NCBI GenBank assembly: GCA_029891345.1
Contig: CM057009.1
Span: forward strand, 230,259,178 to 230,323,177
Source of the DNA: Dryococelus australis
Taxonomy: Eukaryota; Arthropoda; Insecta; Phasmatodea; Phasmatidae
Direction: 5' to 3'
Length of the DNA stretch: 64,000 nucleotides
Every line of letters begins with the position of its first letter. The stretch's first letter is position 1. Below the pieces are notes generated by a model that made no database searches, was not told the origin of the DNA, and worked only from the letters and a program-made list of their open reading frames with translations. The position numbers and the translations under genes were made by a program. This document shows, in pieces, positions 20,661 to 34,112 of this stretch.

Positions 20661-22954
20661 GAGTGATAACCGTTCCTCTCACTACCCCCCGCCCACCCGT
20701 TGGTAACCCACAAAAAAACCCTTTTCAATCTCCTACTTCATAACAATATACATATACACTGGCAAATATAGACTAATAATAATTTAAAGTTAAAAATTCA
20801 CACTAATTAAGTTGTAAGCAATGATGGTAAGTAATATTTACTTTAATTCTATTAATTTATTATCTTTTGTAGGGCTCGGCTTTAAGAATTGGCAAATCGC
20901 ATGAATATCATTGTGTGAAGGTACCATCATTGCGAGAGTCGTCGATGGCATTGTTCCTAACTTTTGCAAGCTCATTGGCAGGTTTTCGATCTCCTCTCCT
21001 GGTTCTCCTCTTTCCCCTCCTTATCCACATACATTCCCCTTCCTCTATCATGTATGATTGTTAATTTAAGGGGTTTCACATGTTGCAGTGCATCACTCGT
21101 TATGATGGACTTTTTTTGTAATGAGTCGATCGATGTAGCAGAACATATCGGTGCTAGATTCAACATATTTGTAAACAGAACTGAAGGAACAAGCAAACGG
21201 TGAGTAGTGGCTGCAGTGTAGGTGGTTATGGTTTTTTGATTATGTGTGGCATGTAGGATTTGATGCGCGAGCCTTAATTGTGCGGTGTTTTTTCTAAATT
21301 ATATTTTGGCCCACCTTTCTACATTCGTTCCTGGCAAAATTAAAATACCATGTGACAGTTTTCTCGTGGTTTGTCTTTATTTGGTTTTGAGGCTCACAAT
21401 AATTGAATCATTTAAATGGTTGTCAAGTGCAGCCACAAACATTGTCTTATACAGGTAATGGGCAGTATCGTTTTATAAGTATCGTACAAAATATTTTACG
21501 ATGGGCAAGATTTGATTGGACTTGGTTGCCTTGGTTGTCATAATTCAAAGTTTTATTAGAGCTTTAATATTAAATTTTTTATGTGTGTTTCTTGAGGCAA
21601 GGCCTTGGAAGAGACTAAGTTGTCGCCCTTACCTTTTCATTTGGCTGTGAAAAGGCTTAATCCAAGATAGAATATTTATCTTAATGTACACAGAATGAGA
21701 GGTATATTATTTGGGTCTTCATAATTATGTGTATAGCTTGGTTACTATCCAAAGTTCTTTACACATGACCATTAATTCTCGGAACGAATAGCAATCTTTT
21801 CTGTGTTACCTTTAGCACAATTATTAAATGTATTTTCAGCCTTAAATATTTAAATAATTCGTGTCTGTAAGTTTGAATGGGTCTGAGAAGTTGTTCAGAA
21901 AATTACTGAAGATATTCCATGACTTATTTTACACTGTGTAATTATTTGGCTCCTAGAGGCCCGAAATTTTAAATAAATATATGGGCATTTTTATATGACA
22001 ATTTTCACATAATGAAATTGAATAATATTCCACTTATAATGATTATTTTCAAGCACTCATTGCATATGGAGTGTGTTTTAAGTACATATGAATTAATGTT
22101 TTTCACAGTTATAAAATCATTGTGGTAACTGTGTTACTTTAAGAATTAACTTAATTATGTGATTTGTACAGCTTCGATATCTGATATTTTTACTGTGTTG
22201 GTTATTTAGAGTTTAGAGTATCAACGCTCATGAAAATACAATTTTAATATTTTAATCATGGTTATAAAACTTACACAGGTTTAGAATTGTTTTTAATTTA
22301 AACATGAGTTTTTTTAAAACTAATTTGCCCATGCCTGGTAACAGATGGCTACTGTAAATTTTCGAATGCGCAACTGGTTTCGATAAAAAAAATAATTTTG
22401 ATTGCTGTGGTCAACGAATTCATGTCGTATATTTATATTACTGTGCATGTGCGCTATTGATTAATGATGAAATGGTAATCAAGTTTGTTACCTCAAACTG
22501 AGAAATGTGTATACTTTAAACATTGTCTTTATTGAATGGTGTTTAAACAAATCTCTGACCATTACACATTATTATTAAACTATACTTTTAAAATTGTGTG
22601 AGTAGTTTTTAAATCATTCTTGATCTAGTCATTAAATGAAACATTTGTTGCAACGGTATTTTCTGAAACCAATAATTAATTAAACTAATGGAATTATTTA
22701 AGATCATGTAAATGTTTTGTCCTCTTGTGGAATTTTATACAAATAAATATTTTAACAGTATAATTTTCTGACCGAAACATCATGTTATTAATAGTGCACA
22801 GTACAATAATTGTTATGCCAAAAATTTGGTGTATGTTTATTTTTGTGCAAAAGCATAGTGCAGATATTTCAATAATGTAGTCAAATGCGAGTGAAGTAAC
22901 AAACAAATCATAGAGAATTAATACATTTAACAGAACTCATACTTCAATAAAACT
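20661..22954. other. long AT-rich stretch, nothing recognised
   Basis: No domain-bearing frame and no tandem or terminal-repeat structure seen. The short overlapping frames at 20964-21203 on both strands show no family signal. Confidence 0.45.
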
Positions 22955-23025
22955 TCACAGCTCAGTTGATAAAGTGCATGCTTAATTGACAGCTGTATTA
23001 TTAGTTTGAATTTACTTTCCCCATA
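22955..23025 (+). repeat. tRNA-like SINE head fragment
   Basis: CAGCTCAGTTGATAAAGTGC closely follows the A-box/D-arm of tRNA genes, and AGTTTGAATTTAC at 23003-23015 is a decayed B-box at the right distance. Confidence 0.4.
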
Positions 23026-23750
23026 TATATTTTTAGCTCTATTAAATATGTTTTTAAATTATGGTTCTCTCGAAGCAAACAGGACATCAAATCATTTAGC
23101 AGCAGCTAGGAAAAGTCACTACACAAGAGCATGCATCAAGTAAACACTAAATATGCCACATTTGTAAATATAATTGCTTTTAATTACAAAAGTAACCATT
23201 GACACTGAATATAATGACTCACCAGTTTGACAGTGCCCCATTAGATATCTACCCATGAAAAGCAAGTGGCTAGCAGACAGTGGTAGGTGGCCTCACATAT
23301 CCTTTTCCTAACCTACCATAATTCAGAAGTAGGTGGTGTATTTCCCTGTGTCTCACGACTAGACCCCATATGCCTACAGGGAAAGGAATTCCTTAGATTA
23401 ACCATGCATTGCAGCAATGAGTCACTGGACTGAAAAAACTGTAATTGGGAACATGATTATCTCCCTTAATAAACCTGTAGTTAACCTATGTATAACTAAG
23501 AATAGAGAGGGAAAAACTGGAATAGGTAGTGTAAAACAATCCCTACAGGAAATAATTCCAAACTAATACCTGCATTGTTAGACAATTCTACAAGAGAAAT
23601 TCATGTATGAACTGTGATATTTATTAGCAGGTGGTGAAAAACTAGTATATGGGGGCAGGACTGTCTTGGTTTAGGGTTGCACTAGTGTAATGAGGACAAT
23701 ATGCACATCAATCTGGCAATGGGTGCTGCACAATTGGGACTCTTTCCTAT
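23026..23750. other. spacer, nothing recognised
   Basis: No supportable feature. Confidence 0.4.
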
Positions 23751-24440
23751 ACCCAAATTCCCCAATAGATACTCAGCATTTATACACAATCCTCAGCAAT
23801 CTACCTCCTCTGCTATCCTCTGCAATAGTCGTCGACAATCTTCAGCAATCCTCACCAATCCTCACCAACCATCTGCAATACTCAGGAAACTTCTACAATC
23901 CTTCCCCACAATGCCCATCTATCCTAACCAATCCTACCAATCCCCCTCTCCAAACCTCACTCACTGCCTTCCTAAACCATCCTAATTTATACTCACCAAT
24001 CCTCAACAATCCTCCTCAATTGAGTGTAATACTCGCCAATCATAGGCATTCCTTTAGTGATCCCCCTCTCCAGTCATTACCAAGTCTCAGCAATCTTTCC
24101 ATCTATCTTCCACTCTGACTTCAGTCTTATGTAATCATTCCATCAATATTTTAAACTTTCCATTCATTTCTCGGAACATTTCCATCAATTTTCCAATCTT
24201 TTCAGTAATCATCCAATCAATATTTTAATCTTTTCACCAATTTTCCTCAAACTCTCGCTATTGTCCCATCAATCATTCACATTCTTTTCGTCTATATTTC
24301 AGTCTTTCAGTCAATCTTGCAATCTTTCCAACAATATTTCTATCTTAAGTCCAATATTTCGATTACTCTCACAAACTTTCCATCAATTATTCCATCAGTC
24401 CCAATCCCTCGTTCGATCCTTCGATCAATTTTTCGGTTTG
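23751..24440 (+). repeat. degenerate CAATCCTC / CAATCTTTCCAT repeat
   Basis: The first half (to about 24110) is built of CAATCCTC-type words at roughly 10-base steps (CAGCAATCC, CACCAATCC, CTACAATCC). The second half uses CAATCTTTCCATCAATATTT at about 20-30 base steps. Pyrimidine-rich on the plus strand. The 142-codon frame at 23690-24118 is a low-complexity product of this. Confidence 0.65.
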
Positions 24441-25685
24441 ACTCCAACCATACTTATTGTATTTACTTTCATTCGCCAACTGCCTTCACACATTTGTACT
24501 TGACAAATGCATTAATGTTTTTGTTTTTAGTTCACTACCCATGAATTTTATCCTACTTTCCAAAGGAAAGAAATGCTTATGAGATAACTTTTGGTGTGTG
24601 TGTATGCATGTGTTACTGTGTTTCTGTGTTCCACCTTTCAATTTTTCGGTAGATATTTAGTATTTAGTAAGGTTACCAGACTTTCATAGTCTTTGACCAT
24701 GCCAGTCACTTACTTTCAAATTAGTGGTCATTTTGATATTTTGGATGATGCCATATCTCGGGAACCATTCAACCTATTCAGATCAAATTGTTTGCTGGCA
24801 GAACTTCATGTAAACATTAAAATTATAAATTAATGTTGTTGTTAGTCTGCTATTTTGGAAAACAATACAAAATGAAAAAGATTAATATTTTATATTATAT
24901 ATCGAATACCATCATAGCCATTCTCACCCTCTTTGCCATGTAAGTAATACTATGACAGCCAAGATAAATGTAAGTGATTGAACATTATAAAAAGCTTATT
25001 TTCGAAATGTTGGTCACACAAAAATTTTATGTTTATTTGCTATATCTAGTATACCATCTAAAAGTGTTAAATGATATGTCTTAGATATATCAGATATATT
25101 TTTTTATGGTGGCCAAATAGTTACTTGAGAATGTTATATCGTCGAAAACATGTCATCAATTATAACTTAAGTTTGTATGCTGGCAGTATAGAGGATGTCC
25201 GAGGAATTAGTGTCAAACGGAAGCAAGCAGTTAGAGGATCTCAAGACCTATCCGAAACACCCCTATCTATTTTAAGCAATTGCTGATAGTTTAGTGATTG
25301 TTAATTGTTTCTATCTTTTGTGCCCTACTCGCAGTTCCACGATAAATATTGCATTATGAAATGAATCAATTTGATATATGCTTGAATATTTACTTTGGAT
25401 TAGCTGACTGAATAGTCAAATCGGTGGAACATCATTTACGTTGATCGGTCTTAGTATGACACCGAGAAAATGATCGAAAAACAGAAAAGATCGGAAAGTA
25501 TAGTTTGTCCATTATATTTGGTGAAATTTAATAAAGTCCATATCAAATGTGCTCTTTACCTACTTAAAAAATTTCCTTGTTTAACGTGCCCTGGATAATT
25601 CAATGTTCTACATCTATAGCTTTATCCTAAATATGTGATTTAAAATGTTGTGTGTACAAAATTCTAGTGTATTAGTGTAAATGTG
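24441..25685. other. spacer, nothing recognised
   Basis: AT-rich; includes a 71-codon plus-strand frame at 25071-25286 without family signal. Confidence 0.4.
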
Positions 25686-25689
25686 ATAA

Positions 25690-27190
25690 AAACCACTTAC
25701 AGTGAATTAAGAATGCGGCTATTAGAACAAATAACAAACAATTTACAAAATTAAGAACCTCTTGTTCAATACAAATGCAGTATCGCTGGAAGGAATACTC
25801 TGGCAAGTGTCGAAATACCATTCGATTGTTTTTGGTGGTTAATTCGGCATCTGGCAGTTTTCTTGTCAGTTCCTCCAAACTGTGGCATCATTTTTCCTCA
25901 CCAAGAAAACAGGAGAACATTAATCGAATGTAACTGGAACAATAATATTTGCTTCTAACAATTTTTCAATAATTTTACGAACGACCTGTAGCTTTAGAGG
26001 AATGCACTTAGAGCCACAGTCCATCACAGCAATGCCATATGTTAAAGCGTAATTGTATGGGAGAATTCGCTTATCCTGATGTGCAGCGTGATCACATCGG
26101 CAAATGCTTCCCTCAGCTACTCCAGCCTATGATTTAAGTCAGATTCCTTTAAATCACCCTCATCCAAGGAGGACAACATAGCCAGGAATTCAACGAAGTG
26201 CAACCCGATATGAATGTTCGGGGCAAAACAGAAGGAAAGATAGAACAAATCCAAATCAACAAGGGCTCTAGTTTTACCCTGAAACTCAAAACCCAACACA
26301 AAATTTAGTCAGAAATGCAGAAAAACCCAGAAGGAAAAGGCCCATGGAAGCCTACCCATCTTGAAATGTAGGTCGACACCTATGTCCGACTTAACTAAAT
26401 CGCCATTGGCAACACGTAGACGCTTCTCCGAGACAACATTGACACACCCTTTTGAGATAATTCTCAGCTCGATGAGACATTTTAAGAAATGCCCCACTCA
26501 TCACACAGTGTATGGCCCTGTTGTCAATCAAAGCAGGAAAATTACATGCACAACAGGGGACAGTGACAATACATTTTTGTACACTGTGTAGTGCTTTATG
26601 AACAACACAACTGATAGGCCCACACAACAGACAAGCCACTCACAGTTTCCCTGCCCTTTACATGTGCGACGAAGAGGTCCAAGTTCGCCGCAATAATAAC
26701 ATTTTATGTCGGTCAAATTACTTTTATTTAACTTACAAATAACAGCAACATGCCCCACAGAATCACAGTTGGCACAATGCACAAGCAAGAAGACAGCAAG
26801 ACAGCCGTCACTGGCCGGGGGCACCAGTATGTGACCACCACCCCCTGTCCGCTGCAAGCCAGGATAGCTCCCGGCAACAGCGGAGTCGATGTGACACAAG
26901 CAGCAACACAGGAACAGGCAGTGGTGGCAGGAGCGAAGGTAGTGAGTCGGCCAGCTCATTCTGTCTACGCCACCACGTCTGTAGGTACACCCGCCTCAAT
27001 TTTACCAAGAGCGTAGGAGCACCATAGTGCCTCAAGCCACAACCAATGATCAGCACCAGCATTTGTAGCTGCCTGAACAAAACGCGACCCTGCAAAGGAG
27101 CCTGTACACCATGTGGACAAGGATAAAGGTGAGGGAACTCACCTATTGTAGGTAGCGGCACCCGGCCTGCAAACTGTCTCCAAAGGGGGG
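25690..27190 (-). mobile_element. Gypsy-like gag/protease/RT fossil, minus strand
   Basis: Reading the minus strand: a gag nucleocapsid with a CCHC knuckle (CANCDSVGHVAVICK) near 26690-26770; a retropepsin-like stretch near 26320-26560; LGFEF-type text near 26290, typical of the end of protease; then the start of reverse transcriptase (KIIEKLLEANII near 25950, VFLVRKN near 25900). Integrase and the rest of RT are absent. Clearly broken and truncated, with many interruptions; old. Confidence 0.55.
26309..26959 (-). pseudogene. gag nucleocapsid and protease remnant
   Basis: The 143-codon minus frame at 26528-26959 contains the CCHC-type knuckle CANCDSVGHVAVICK and a second knuckle-like CYYCGELG segment. 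These bind genomic RNA in the family. The following minus frame (26309-26497) has GHFLKCLIELRII, consistent with retropepsin sequence after its active site. Fossil. Confidence 0.5.
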
Positions 27191-28560
27191 TATTTGACAT
27201 GTGCTCGCATCCCTCGCCTCCTAGGCAGTTTGCATAGAAGTGCACCAGTTAAGCGCAGCAAGCATCATGGCTCTACTGAGTGTTTGTGAAAGTGTGCCAG
27301 TGCATCAGTGCATCAGTGGAGCACACAGAGCTCATGAGCACTCGCGAGTGAAATAGTGCAGTGTAGAGTAAACCTGTCAGTCTATAGTGCACCATGTAAA
27401 AATAGGGCCAATATAAAAGGGCTTTATGGTACTTGGCGTTGGACTGCCAATGAAATGGACATAAATGACTTCCTGAGGAAATGGCCTAAATAAATATAAT
27501 GTCATGCAAGTGTTGTTCAAGTGTTCATTATTGTTTTCACCTCACATATTTCGTCTCCAAGTTATTTAATTTATAAAGCAAGTGTTTACGTTTTGACAAA
27601 ATTTAGAAATAATTTATGGAATTTTTCCAGTAGCAAGGTACGAGTTTGTAAGTGTTTGCAAGTTGTTTTAGCAAAAGTGAAAGAATCTACTTCTGGTGTG
27701 GTTGCTTAACCCCAAAAGACGAGGTTATGGGTTTGCAATGGAACATTCAGTAGACTCCAAGACTCGAAAGGGCTAAGCTGCAATTCGTCTATGCTCCGTC
27801 GGCCGCACCTTTTCGTGCCAAACTTCTAACGTGCAATAGGATGTAATTTTTTACCGAAACCTTTTATTTATTTCGAGCCACAGGAGATGCCTGCTCTCCT
27901 CCCCTGAGGTATGCATTGCCCAAGGGAGCTTAACTCTTTTCATTGATGCATTTTAGGTCTTAGCACTATTTTGCAGTTTCTCAGTGCTGACAGGCTTATG
28001 CCGGCCCAGTTATCATGTAAAGTGTCCCCCATCAGAGGAGTGTATCGTTCAAATGCACTAAATATACTATACGTGAAAGGATTTCTACATATTATTTACG
28101 TGTATACCTAATGGCATGCCAGGGCATGGGCCATTATAACCCCATTTTAATGTCATGGTTTTCTCAGTGTACATCTCTTATATGATCGATGCAAAAATTG
28201 TGTGTTTTATGTAACTAATCTGGCAAGGTGTGTGACCTGCCATAATAGGTCTCTTGTTTCGAAAATAACCTCGGAACTTATACATCATGTAATTCTGAGT
28301 AGGTAAACAAATAATAGTTAATAGTTATGGGCAACATGTGTCAACCAGAGAAAGTTACATCTTGGTGAATCGACCCGCAACCCAGAGATTAGCAGTCAGC
28401 TCTACCAGAACTTCATGGCATCGCAGTAGTGATGCCTGGTGGCTACCAGGTAAAATATTCCAACAACCTTAAACTCAACCCACTCCACCCTTACCCTTGA
28501 CAATCAACTTCCACCATCGATGGTTTCACCACACGGCATCATCGTGCTTCTCCCGAGATA
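27190..28560 (+). repeat. LTR-like region, plus orientation
   Basis: Preceded by AAAGGGGGG (27182-27190) and carrying a TATA-like ATATAAAAGG at 27411-27420. It is related in order and orientation to 18142-19560: CTCTCCTCCCCTGAGGTATG, CATGTAAAGTGTCCCC, AGCAGTCAGCTCTACCAG, GATGCCTGGTGGCTACCAGG. Its promoter points away from the neighbouring minus-strand gag fossil, so the two are probably not parts of one intact element. Confidence 0.4.
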
Positions 28561-28607
28561 GTACAGTGAACGAACACAGTAATTCAGCAACAGAGTATCA
28601 GTTATCA

Positions 28608-28815
28608 AATGCCAAGATGCCACCTCCACACAACCCGATGCTGCCTCCATGCATCTAGATGTTGCCTCCACGCATCCAGATTCTGCCTCTACATTTCCCG
28701 AGACAGCCTACACGTGTCCCACCACCACTTCCATGCTTCTGCCACTGCCTCCATGCATCCGTGACACCAACTATATTCATCACAATGCCACCTCCACACA
28801 TCCTGATGCTTTGCA
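28608..28815 (+). repeat. 21-bp minisatellite-like run
   Basis: Words GATGCTGCCTCCATGCATC, GATGTTGCCTCCACGCATCC and GATTCTGCCTCTACATTTCC stand at 21-base steps, with looser copies continuing to about 28815 (GCCTCCATGCATCC, GCCACCTCCACACATCC). Confidence 0.5.
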
Positions 28816-28829
28816 CTATACTCACTTCA

Positions 28830-29335
28830 GATGTCAAAGAAACACGTGCCTGCCACTGTCCTCAGCACATCAGACAGCCTGTGACACACTGCTCACGCCA
28901 ATGTAAATGGACCTGAAAGCCAGCCACACGGGATGTCTCTGTGCTGCTGGCCAGGCAGGCACGTGTCACCAATGAGAAACCACACAAGAGCCGAGATACT
29001 ACTCGCTGGTGCTACTGGCTCCTATCTGCATGCCAACACATCTGCAAAATGATTATGCACCAAAAGGTGGGCAGAGAGACGACCAAGTGAAAATACAGCG
29101 TATTTTGTTCTTGCTTCAACTTCGAGTAAAATTGCACACTAGTGTCAAAAATAGTTTCGGTTGCAAACTGCACTGTGGCAACCACGAGCAGTGTTTCAGA
29201 CAGACGTGGAACCACCTCCACAAAAATTCAGTGTGCGAACCAATGCATTACCGAGTGCATTTGAGGGCATCACTGCTTCCTTTGTGAACATGACATGTCT
29301 CATAATGTGCAGATAGCCTGGCAGATATTGCCAAG
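28830..29335. other. spacer before Gypsy LTR
   Basis: No supportable feature. Several short frames overlap with no family signal. Confidence 0.4.
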
Positions 29336-29339
29336 GCGT

Positions 29340-30487
29340 TGTCAGGTTGAAAATATCGTGAAGGTGAAGAGCTGACATGTTCCTCAGAGATGTTCGGCCT
29401 ACGACCACAGCAAATCCTACAAGTGCACTTGTCTCCTCTTAGAATAAAATTAATACTGATTGGATAATTTCCTTACTTGTTGCATTGTGTGGTATCTGTG
29501 TTCCCCACGCATCCATACGAAGCACTCTTATTTATTATACCGACTCGTAACAATTTCAAATATACTTGCACAGTAAATTACAGGTTAAGAAAATTGGAGG
29601 GAGAAGGTCCATACCTTAAATGCCTTGCTGCGAACTGGAAATAAATCACACGTGGAAACTCGTCACTGCTGAGATTTATTCAGTTACATTGCTAAATCCC
29701 TGTACAAGAAAACATACATTGGTGCTGCTTGTTAACCCATCAGCTCGTGTGATACTGCTGAACGACATGTGATCACATAAAATAAATTAGTGCATTTTAA
29801 GTCTACCCAGGCAATGCAAACGCTGGGTAGTTGCTAAAGGCAGTAAAGTCTCGGGCAATTGAAAAAGAAAAAGGTTCCGGTATATTACATAACTATTGCA
29901 TGAAGTTATTAGTCCAACAAGATGATGGCTGCCCGAGCATGCGAAACACGAACCCCGACGTGAAGCATCACTCCCCTCGCAAAGACGAATGACAACTGAA
30001 CTTTCTCCATACAGCGTATTGGCCGGCTTGGTGTATTGGCACCCCAAGCTGCACTACTTCCTTACACAACATTTGAAAATCGAACATGTACTCTGTGTGC
30101 CAGTTGTTACATATTGCTTACAAAAATAGCCCTGTAAATAATATTCATTATGACATAACATTACAACTGCATGGAGGATGTGGTGTTGAAAAACACGAGA
30201 ATAAAGGTAACACAAAATTGCAAAAAGACACTTTTAAAACACCGAGGGCTTTAAGGCTGCGAAGGCAGGCATCTTTATTAGTTGCGACCCCTTGCGTGAA
30301 CTTACATTGCCTTTAAATGCACAAATAAATAAACAGAAATTTTACAAGTTCTACTATCAGATTCCTGCACCACACACATGTGGCACAATTCGTTCAGGTT
30401 CTGCACATGTGTCGACCCTTGCCACACTGCACTGCACTTGCGCCATAGAGCACGAACACACAGCAGGCAAGCAGCTAAGGAGAAGAG
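29340..30487 (-). repeat. LTR (3' LTR of minus-strand Gypsy fossil)
   Basis: Pairs in direct orientation with 36709-37862. Shared words include TTGTCAGGTTGA, TACTGATTG.ATAATTTCC, AAATAAATCAC, CAAACACTGGGTAGGTGC-like, TTACAAAAATA.CCCTGTAAATAATA and CAGATTCCTGCACCAC. Ends are accurate to about 10-20 bases; indels near both ends blur them. Confidence 0.8.
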
Positions 30488-31410
30488 GTTAAAGTGGACA
30501 CACGTGAAATGCTCCCCCCTCTCTGGAATCCGTTTGCAGCCGCACACGTCACTGATTACAGACACACCTCCTTGTGTCTGCACGTTGTCGACATAGCACA
30601 TAAGGGTGTCTGGCCAGCCCCCAATTTCTGGAACCACTGGCTGTTGCAGTCGTTCTGCACGATCTTAGCGTCACCGCTGTGCTCCCATGACCACGCAAAA
30701 GTGGCATGGGGCAGGTGGCCATCGTCGGTGTGCTGAACGGCGGATCTCGTACGAGTCGCACGATCCTCCATCGTCGCTGCCACTGCTGCTGTCCTTGAGC
30801 ACAACCCCACATCGCTGTCGGTAGCTAGTCGGACTACCGACCACTGGGGGGTTGGAGTCTACCTCGGGTGATTCCCCAGTTCGTGTTGGCACAATTGCTT
30901 CTTCTGTGCTGCTGTCGTCCTCGACAAGCGGCATCCAGTATATGGGCATTGTGTCGTCTCCTGAGGGAACTCCTCCCCGAGGTGAGGTGTCACTGTTGGT
31001 TGAAGTTTCGGATCTCTTCGGGTTGCACTGGTAGCCACTACGCCGCCGATCTCCACGGAGCCGGCCATTGGATGCGCCCTGGCTGATGCCGATGCTCCAA
31101 GCAACATCATACCATGGGCACCTACTGCTGGTGGTCCTGGGGCAGGTACTTACCCACCTCTTGTGCTCGTTGCTTCCTCCTGGAGCTCGTGTGAGCCATT
31201 ATGAGACTCCAGGTTCCGTGCACCTTCTCCATGCATTGTGTACTCTTCTCCCCTGCCTGTTGTGTGTGTTTGCAACAGATTTTGAGTTGGCTTCAGACAT
31301 TGGTGTGTCGCACCATCCATCATCCAGGCCTCGTCCTGCGACGACGATATAGTGGCATATGGTGTGGGACCTCCTGAGGGAGGTGCTACCCCACTCTCCT
31401 CACCTCTCCC

Positions 31411-32290
31411 TTACTCAGTGGGTTCGGGTAGTCTGGCACCACCATGGGTGTTTTTATCACCAGCCTCGTTGTCGTCGTGGACATCTCGGTGATATTTGCT
31501 AGTATTTCTCCCCATGTGGACCAAATAGGTGGTTGACCCTACACCCTTGTTAACCCGGTGTGGAAATGTCCATTGCACGATGTTGGTATTGCTTGGAGTG
31601 CTCATCACATAAGCCTACACCCACCACGAGAAGTTGTCAGTGACGACCAGGATAAACTTTTAACATTGGGTGTATGGAGTTACCGCCCCTTCGGGTCCAG
31701 GATTATGGTATCATACGGTCGTTTTGGTAGGCGTGGCTGTTGTTGCTGTACCAAATCTATCCTGTGTGATTTGAATGTCTCTCACATAACATACTTTTGC
31801 ACGCATTTTCGTACGTCGTGCAAGAATCCTGGCTAGAAGAAATGCTGTCTGATGTTTCGAATCATCTGCTTTGTACCTATTTGTCCTGCTACATTACTTG
31901 TGTGTGCGGGTACAAATACTTTAATCCTAAATGTTGCTGGTACAAACAGATGTAATTTTGTGTTGTTTTCCATTCATGTTTCCAATCTCCCTTCTATCAC
32001 ATGCCTCTGTTCCATGGTCTCTCTCGCACATTGCTCCCTTCCCTCTCCTGGCACTGCACAGCTTTCTTGCGCCTCGACTATTTCCCGGGGTAAGTGCATC
32101 TACAAGAATTTCACCATCGACTGCTCAAACTTGTTTCATCTGTACCTCTAGGAATAACTCGTGTTTGATGAGGGGAGTAATTCATACCATTCTGTGTCGT
32201 TTGTAACTACAACACATGCTGCGGGCATGCAGGATAATGTGTACGCCAGTTGATTCTCCTTCCCAGGAACATGCCCTATAGTGAAATCAT
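31411..32290 (-). pseudogene. Gypsy integrase remnant
   Basis: Begins (minus strand) with the RNase H to integrase linker GHVPGKENQLAY near 32230-32280. It ends with a C-terminal-domain-like stretch IVQWTFPHRVNKGVGSTTYL in the frame 31411-31608. The catalytic core between them is poorly readable. Fossil. Confidence 0.5.
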
Positions 32291-32291
32291 A

Positions 32292-33450
32292 TTACTGTAG
32301 GAGCATCGCGCACCGGGTGAGTTTACTGCACGCCTCATTCATTGCATGTAGCCAAACACGGCATCTGTTGTCTGTTTGTAACGTGAAATGTTTGTATTCC
32401 AGGTAAGGCCTGTACTTTTTAACTGCACACACTACTGCCAACATTTCCAGCCTATTTACATCATATCTGCGCTCTCCTTGTCTCAACTTCGCGCTGGCAA
32501 AATCAATGACTTGTTTTGTGCCATCTTCTGCAAATTGGTACAAGATGGCACCCAACCCCTCTTGTCTGGCGTCCGTCTGTAAGTAGAGGTACTTGCCTGG
32601 TTCATAACATGCTAATTTGGGGCAAGAATGGAATCTTTTCTTTATTGCTTGAAATTAATTTTCTTCTTCATCTCCCCACACAAAGCGCTTTTGGGACGAA
32701 ATTATCCATGAGAGGGGCGGTAACTATTGCGAAATCTTGAATTAACTCTTTTAACCAATTAATTTAAACAAAAAACTTGCGGAGGTGTTTGCTGGTATGT
32801 GATGCCAAATTATTCTCTATTAAATTTTATTGTTCTTTGTTAGGGGTGTTTCTGCCCTTGTCTATAATGTGCCCCAAAAATTCCAACTTGCTTTTACCCA
32901 AATAGCAATAATTCGCGGCGAATGTAAGTAAATTGATCGCGAGCCTATCCAGTACCATGGAAATGTGATATATGTGCTCCTCCCAACTGTTCGACCAAAT
33001 AACCACATCATCCAGGTATGCTAGCATGAAGTCGCTGATGAGCCAATCTAGCACAAGGACCATCATTGTCTGAAAGGTAGCAGGTGCTCCTTTGAGGCCA
33101 AAAGGCTTCACTCGAAAATGGAATTACAGGCCGTCAGGTGTCAGGAATGCAGTTTTCTCCCTGTCTTCCTGTTCAATGGAAATTTGCCAATATCTGCCTA
33201 CAAGATCTATTGACGTCATTACCTTTCATTTGCCTAGTGTTGTGAGCATGTCTTTTACACTGATGTAGGGAGGCAGATCGTTACATGTTACTTGGTTGAT
33301 CAGATGGATATCAACGCAGAAATTCCAACTCCCATCATTCTTAGGTGCTAATTTAATGGTAGAGATATATTTATTGCATGTTGGCTTGATAAACCTGTCT
33401 ACTAACAGCTCTCTAACTTGCTTACGCATTATTTTGGTTTGATGTGGCAT
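32292..33450 (-). pseudogene. Gypsy RT and RNase H remnant
   Basis: Minus frames show RT text: STIKLAPKNDGSWNFCVDIH with LPPYISVKDML (33226-33450), then FGLKGAPATFQTMM, the catalytic FMLAYLDDVVIWSNSWEEHI and LEFLGHIID (32827-33111). RNase H follows: MGAILYQFAEDG..VIDFASAKL and HFTLQTDNR (32292-32555). Strong family match; broken between segments. Confidence 0.8.
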
Positions 33451-33621
33451 GTAGCTCCACAGTCCAGTTTAAATTGGCTCTTCTTGCGTTAGGGGGATTT
33501 CATTTTCGGCTACTTTTGTTCTTCGGAGTGTGTCTGTTTTAGCAAAAACTTCCCTCCTCTCACTCAGTATATGTTGGAATGCCACCTGATGTTGCAGGAT
33601 CTCAAATTCGAATTCCTCTAA

Positions 33622-34000
33622 TTATGCTGGGGGCATATCACTAGCAACTGCCCTTTCTGCAGTGTACACTGTGCGCCGCTCTTTTGCTCCGAAATGAATT
33701 CTCCTAGCTTCTGGTTCTACTATGGAATTCTGATCCTGTAAGTAAGACGTGCCAAATATAGAATCTTCCTTAACTTCTGCAGTTACAATTGCACTCATTA
33801 TAATTTCCAAGTACCTGACTTATACTGTGACGGTTGCTTGGTCCAATTATCCATTACTTACTTGGCCGGTAGCAAGCATAAATACATGGTTACTAGATGT
33901 TACATGACTCGGATTCATGAAACGAGGCATCACACAATTTTTTGACGTGGCCATATCAATTATCACGTGTCAGGTTTGACCTTTCATGATCACAAGGATG
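33622..34000 (-). pseudogene. Gypsy protease region remnant
   Basis: The minus frame 33622-33810 includes IFGTSYLQDQNSIVEPE, which resembles the end of Gypsy retropepsin (LG.P.L..N....), lying between the gag knuckle and RT as expected. Fossil. Confidence 0.4.
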
Positions 34001-34112
34001 CGAATAAACTTCGCCTGTCACCCACTCACCTGCTGAATGAATGCCTGCTGTGGTGTTTTGTCAGATGTTGTTGACGGAACTGGGGCAGAAAAGACTTCAG
34101 GCCTCTTCGCCC

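Noticed and set aside
23690-24118. 142-codon proline/serine/asparagine-rich frame
   Set aside because: It is produced by the degenerate CAATCCTC repeat; two other frames through the same DNA are equally open.
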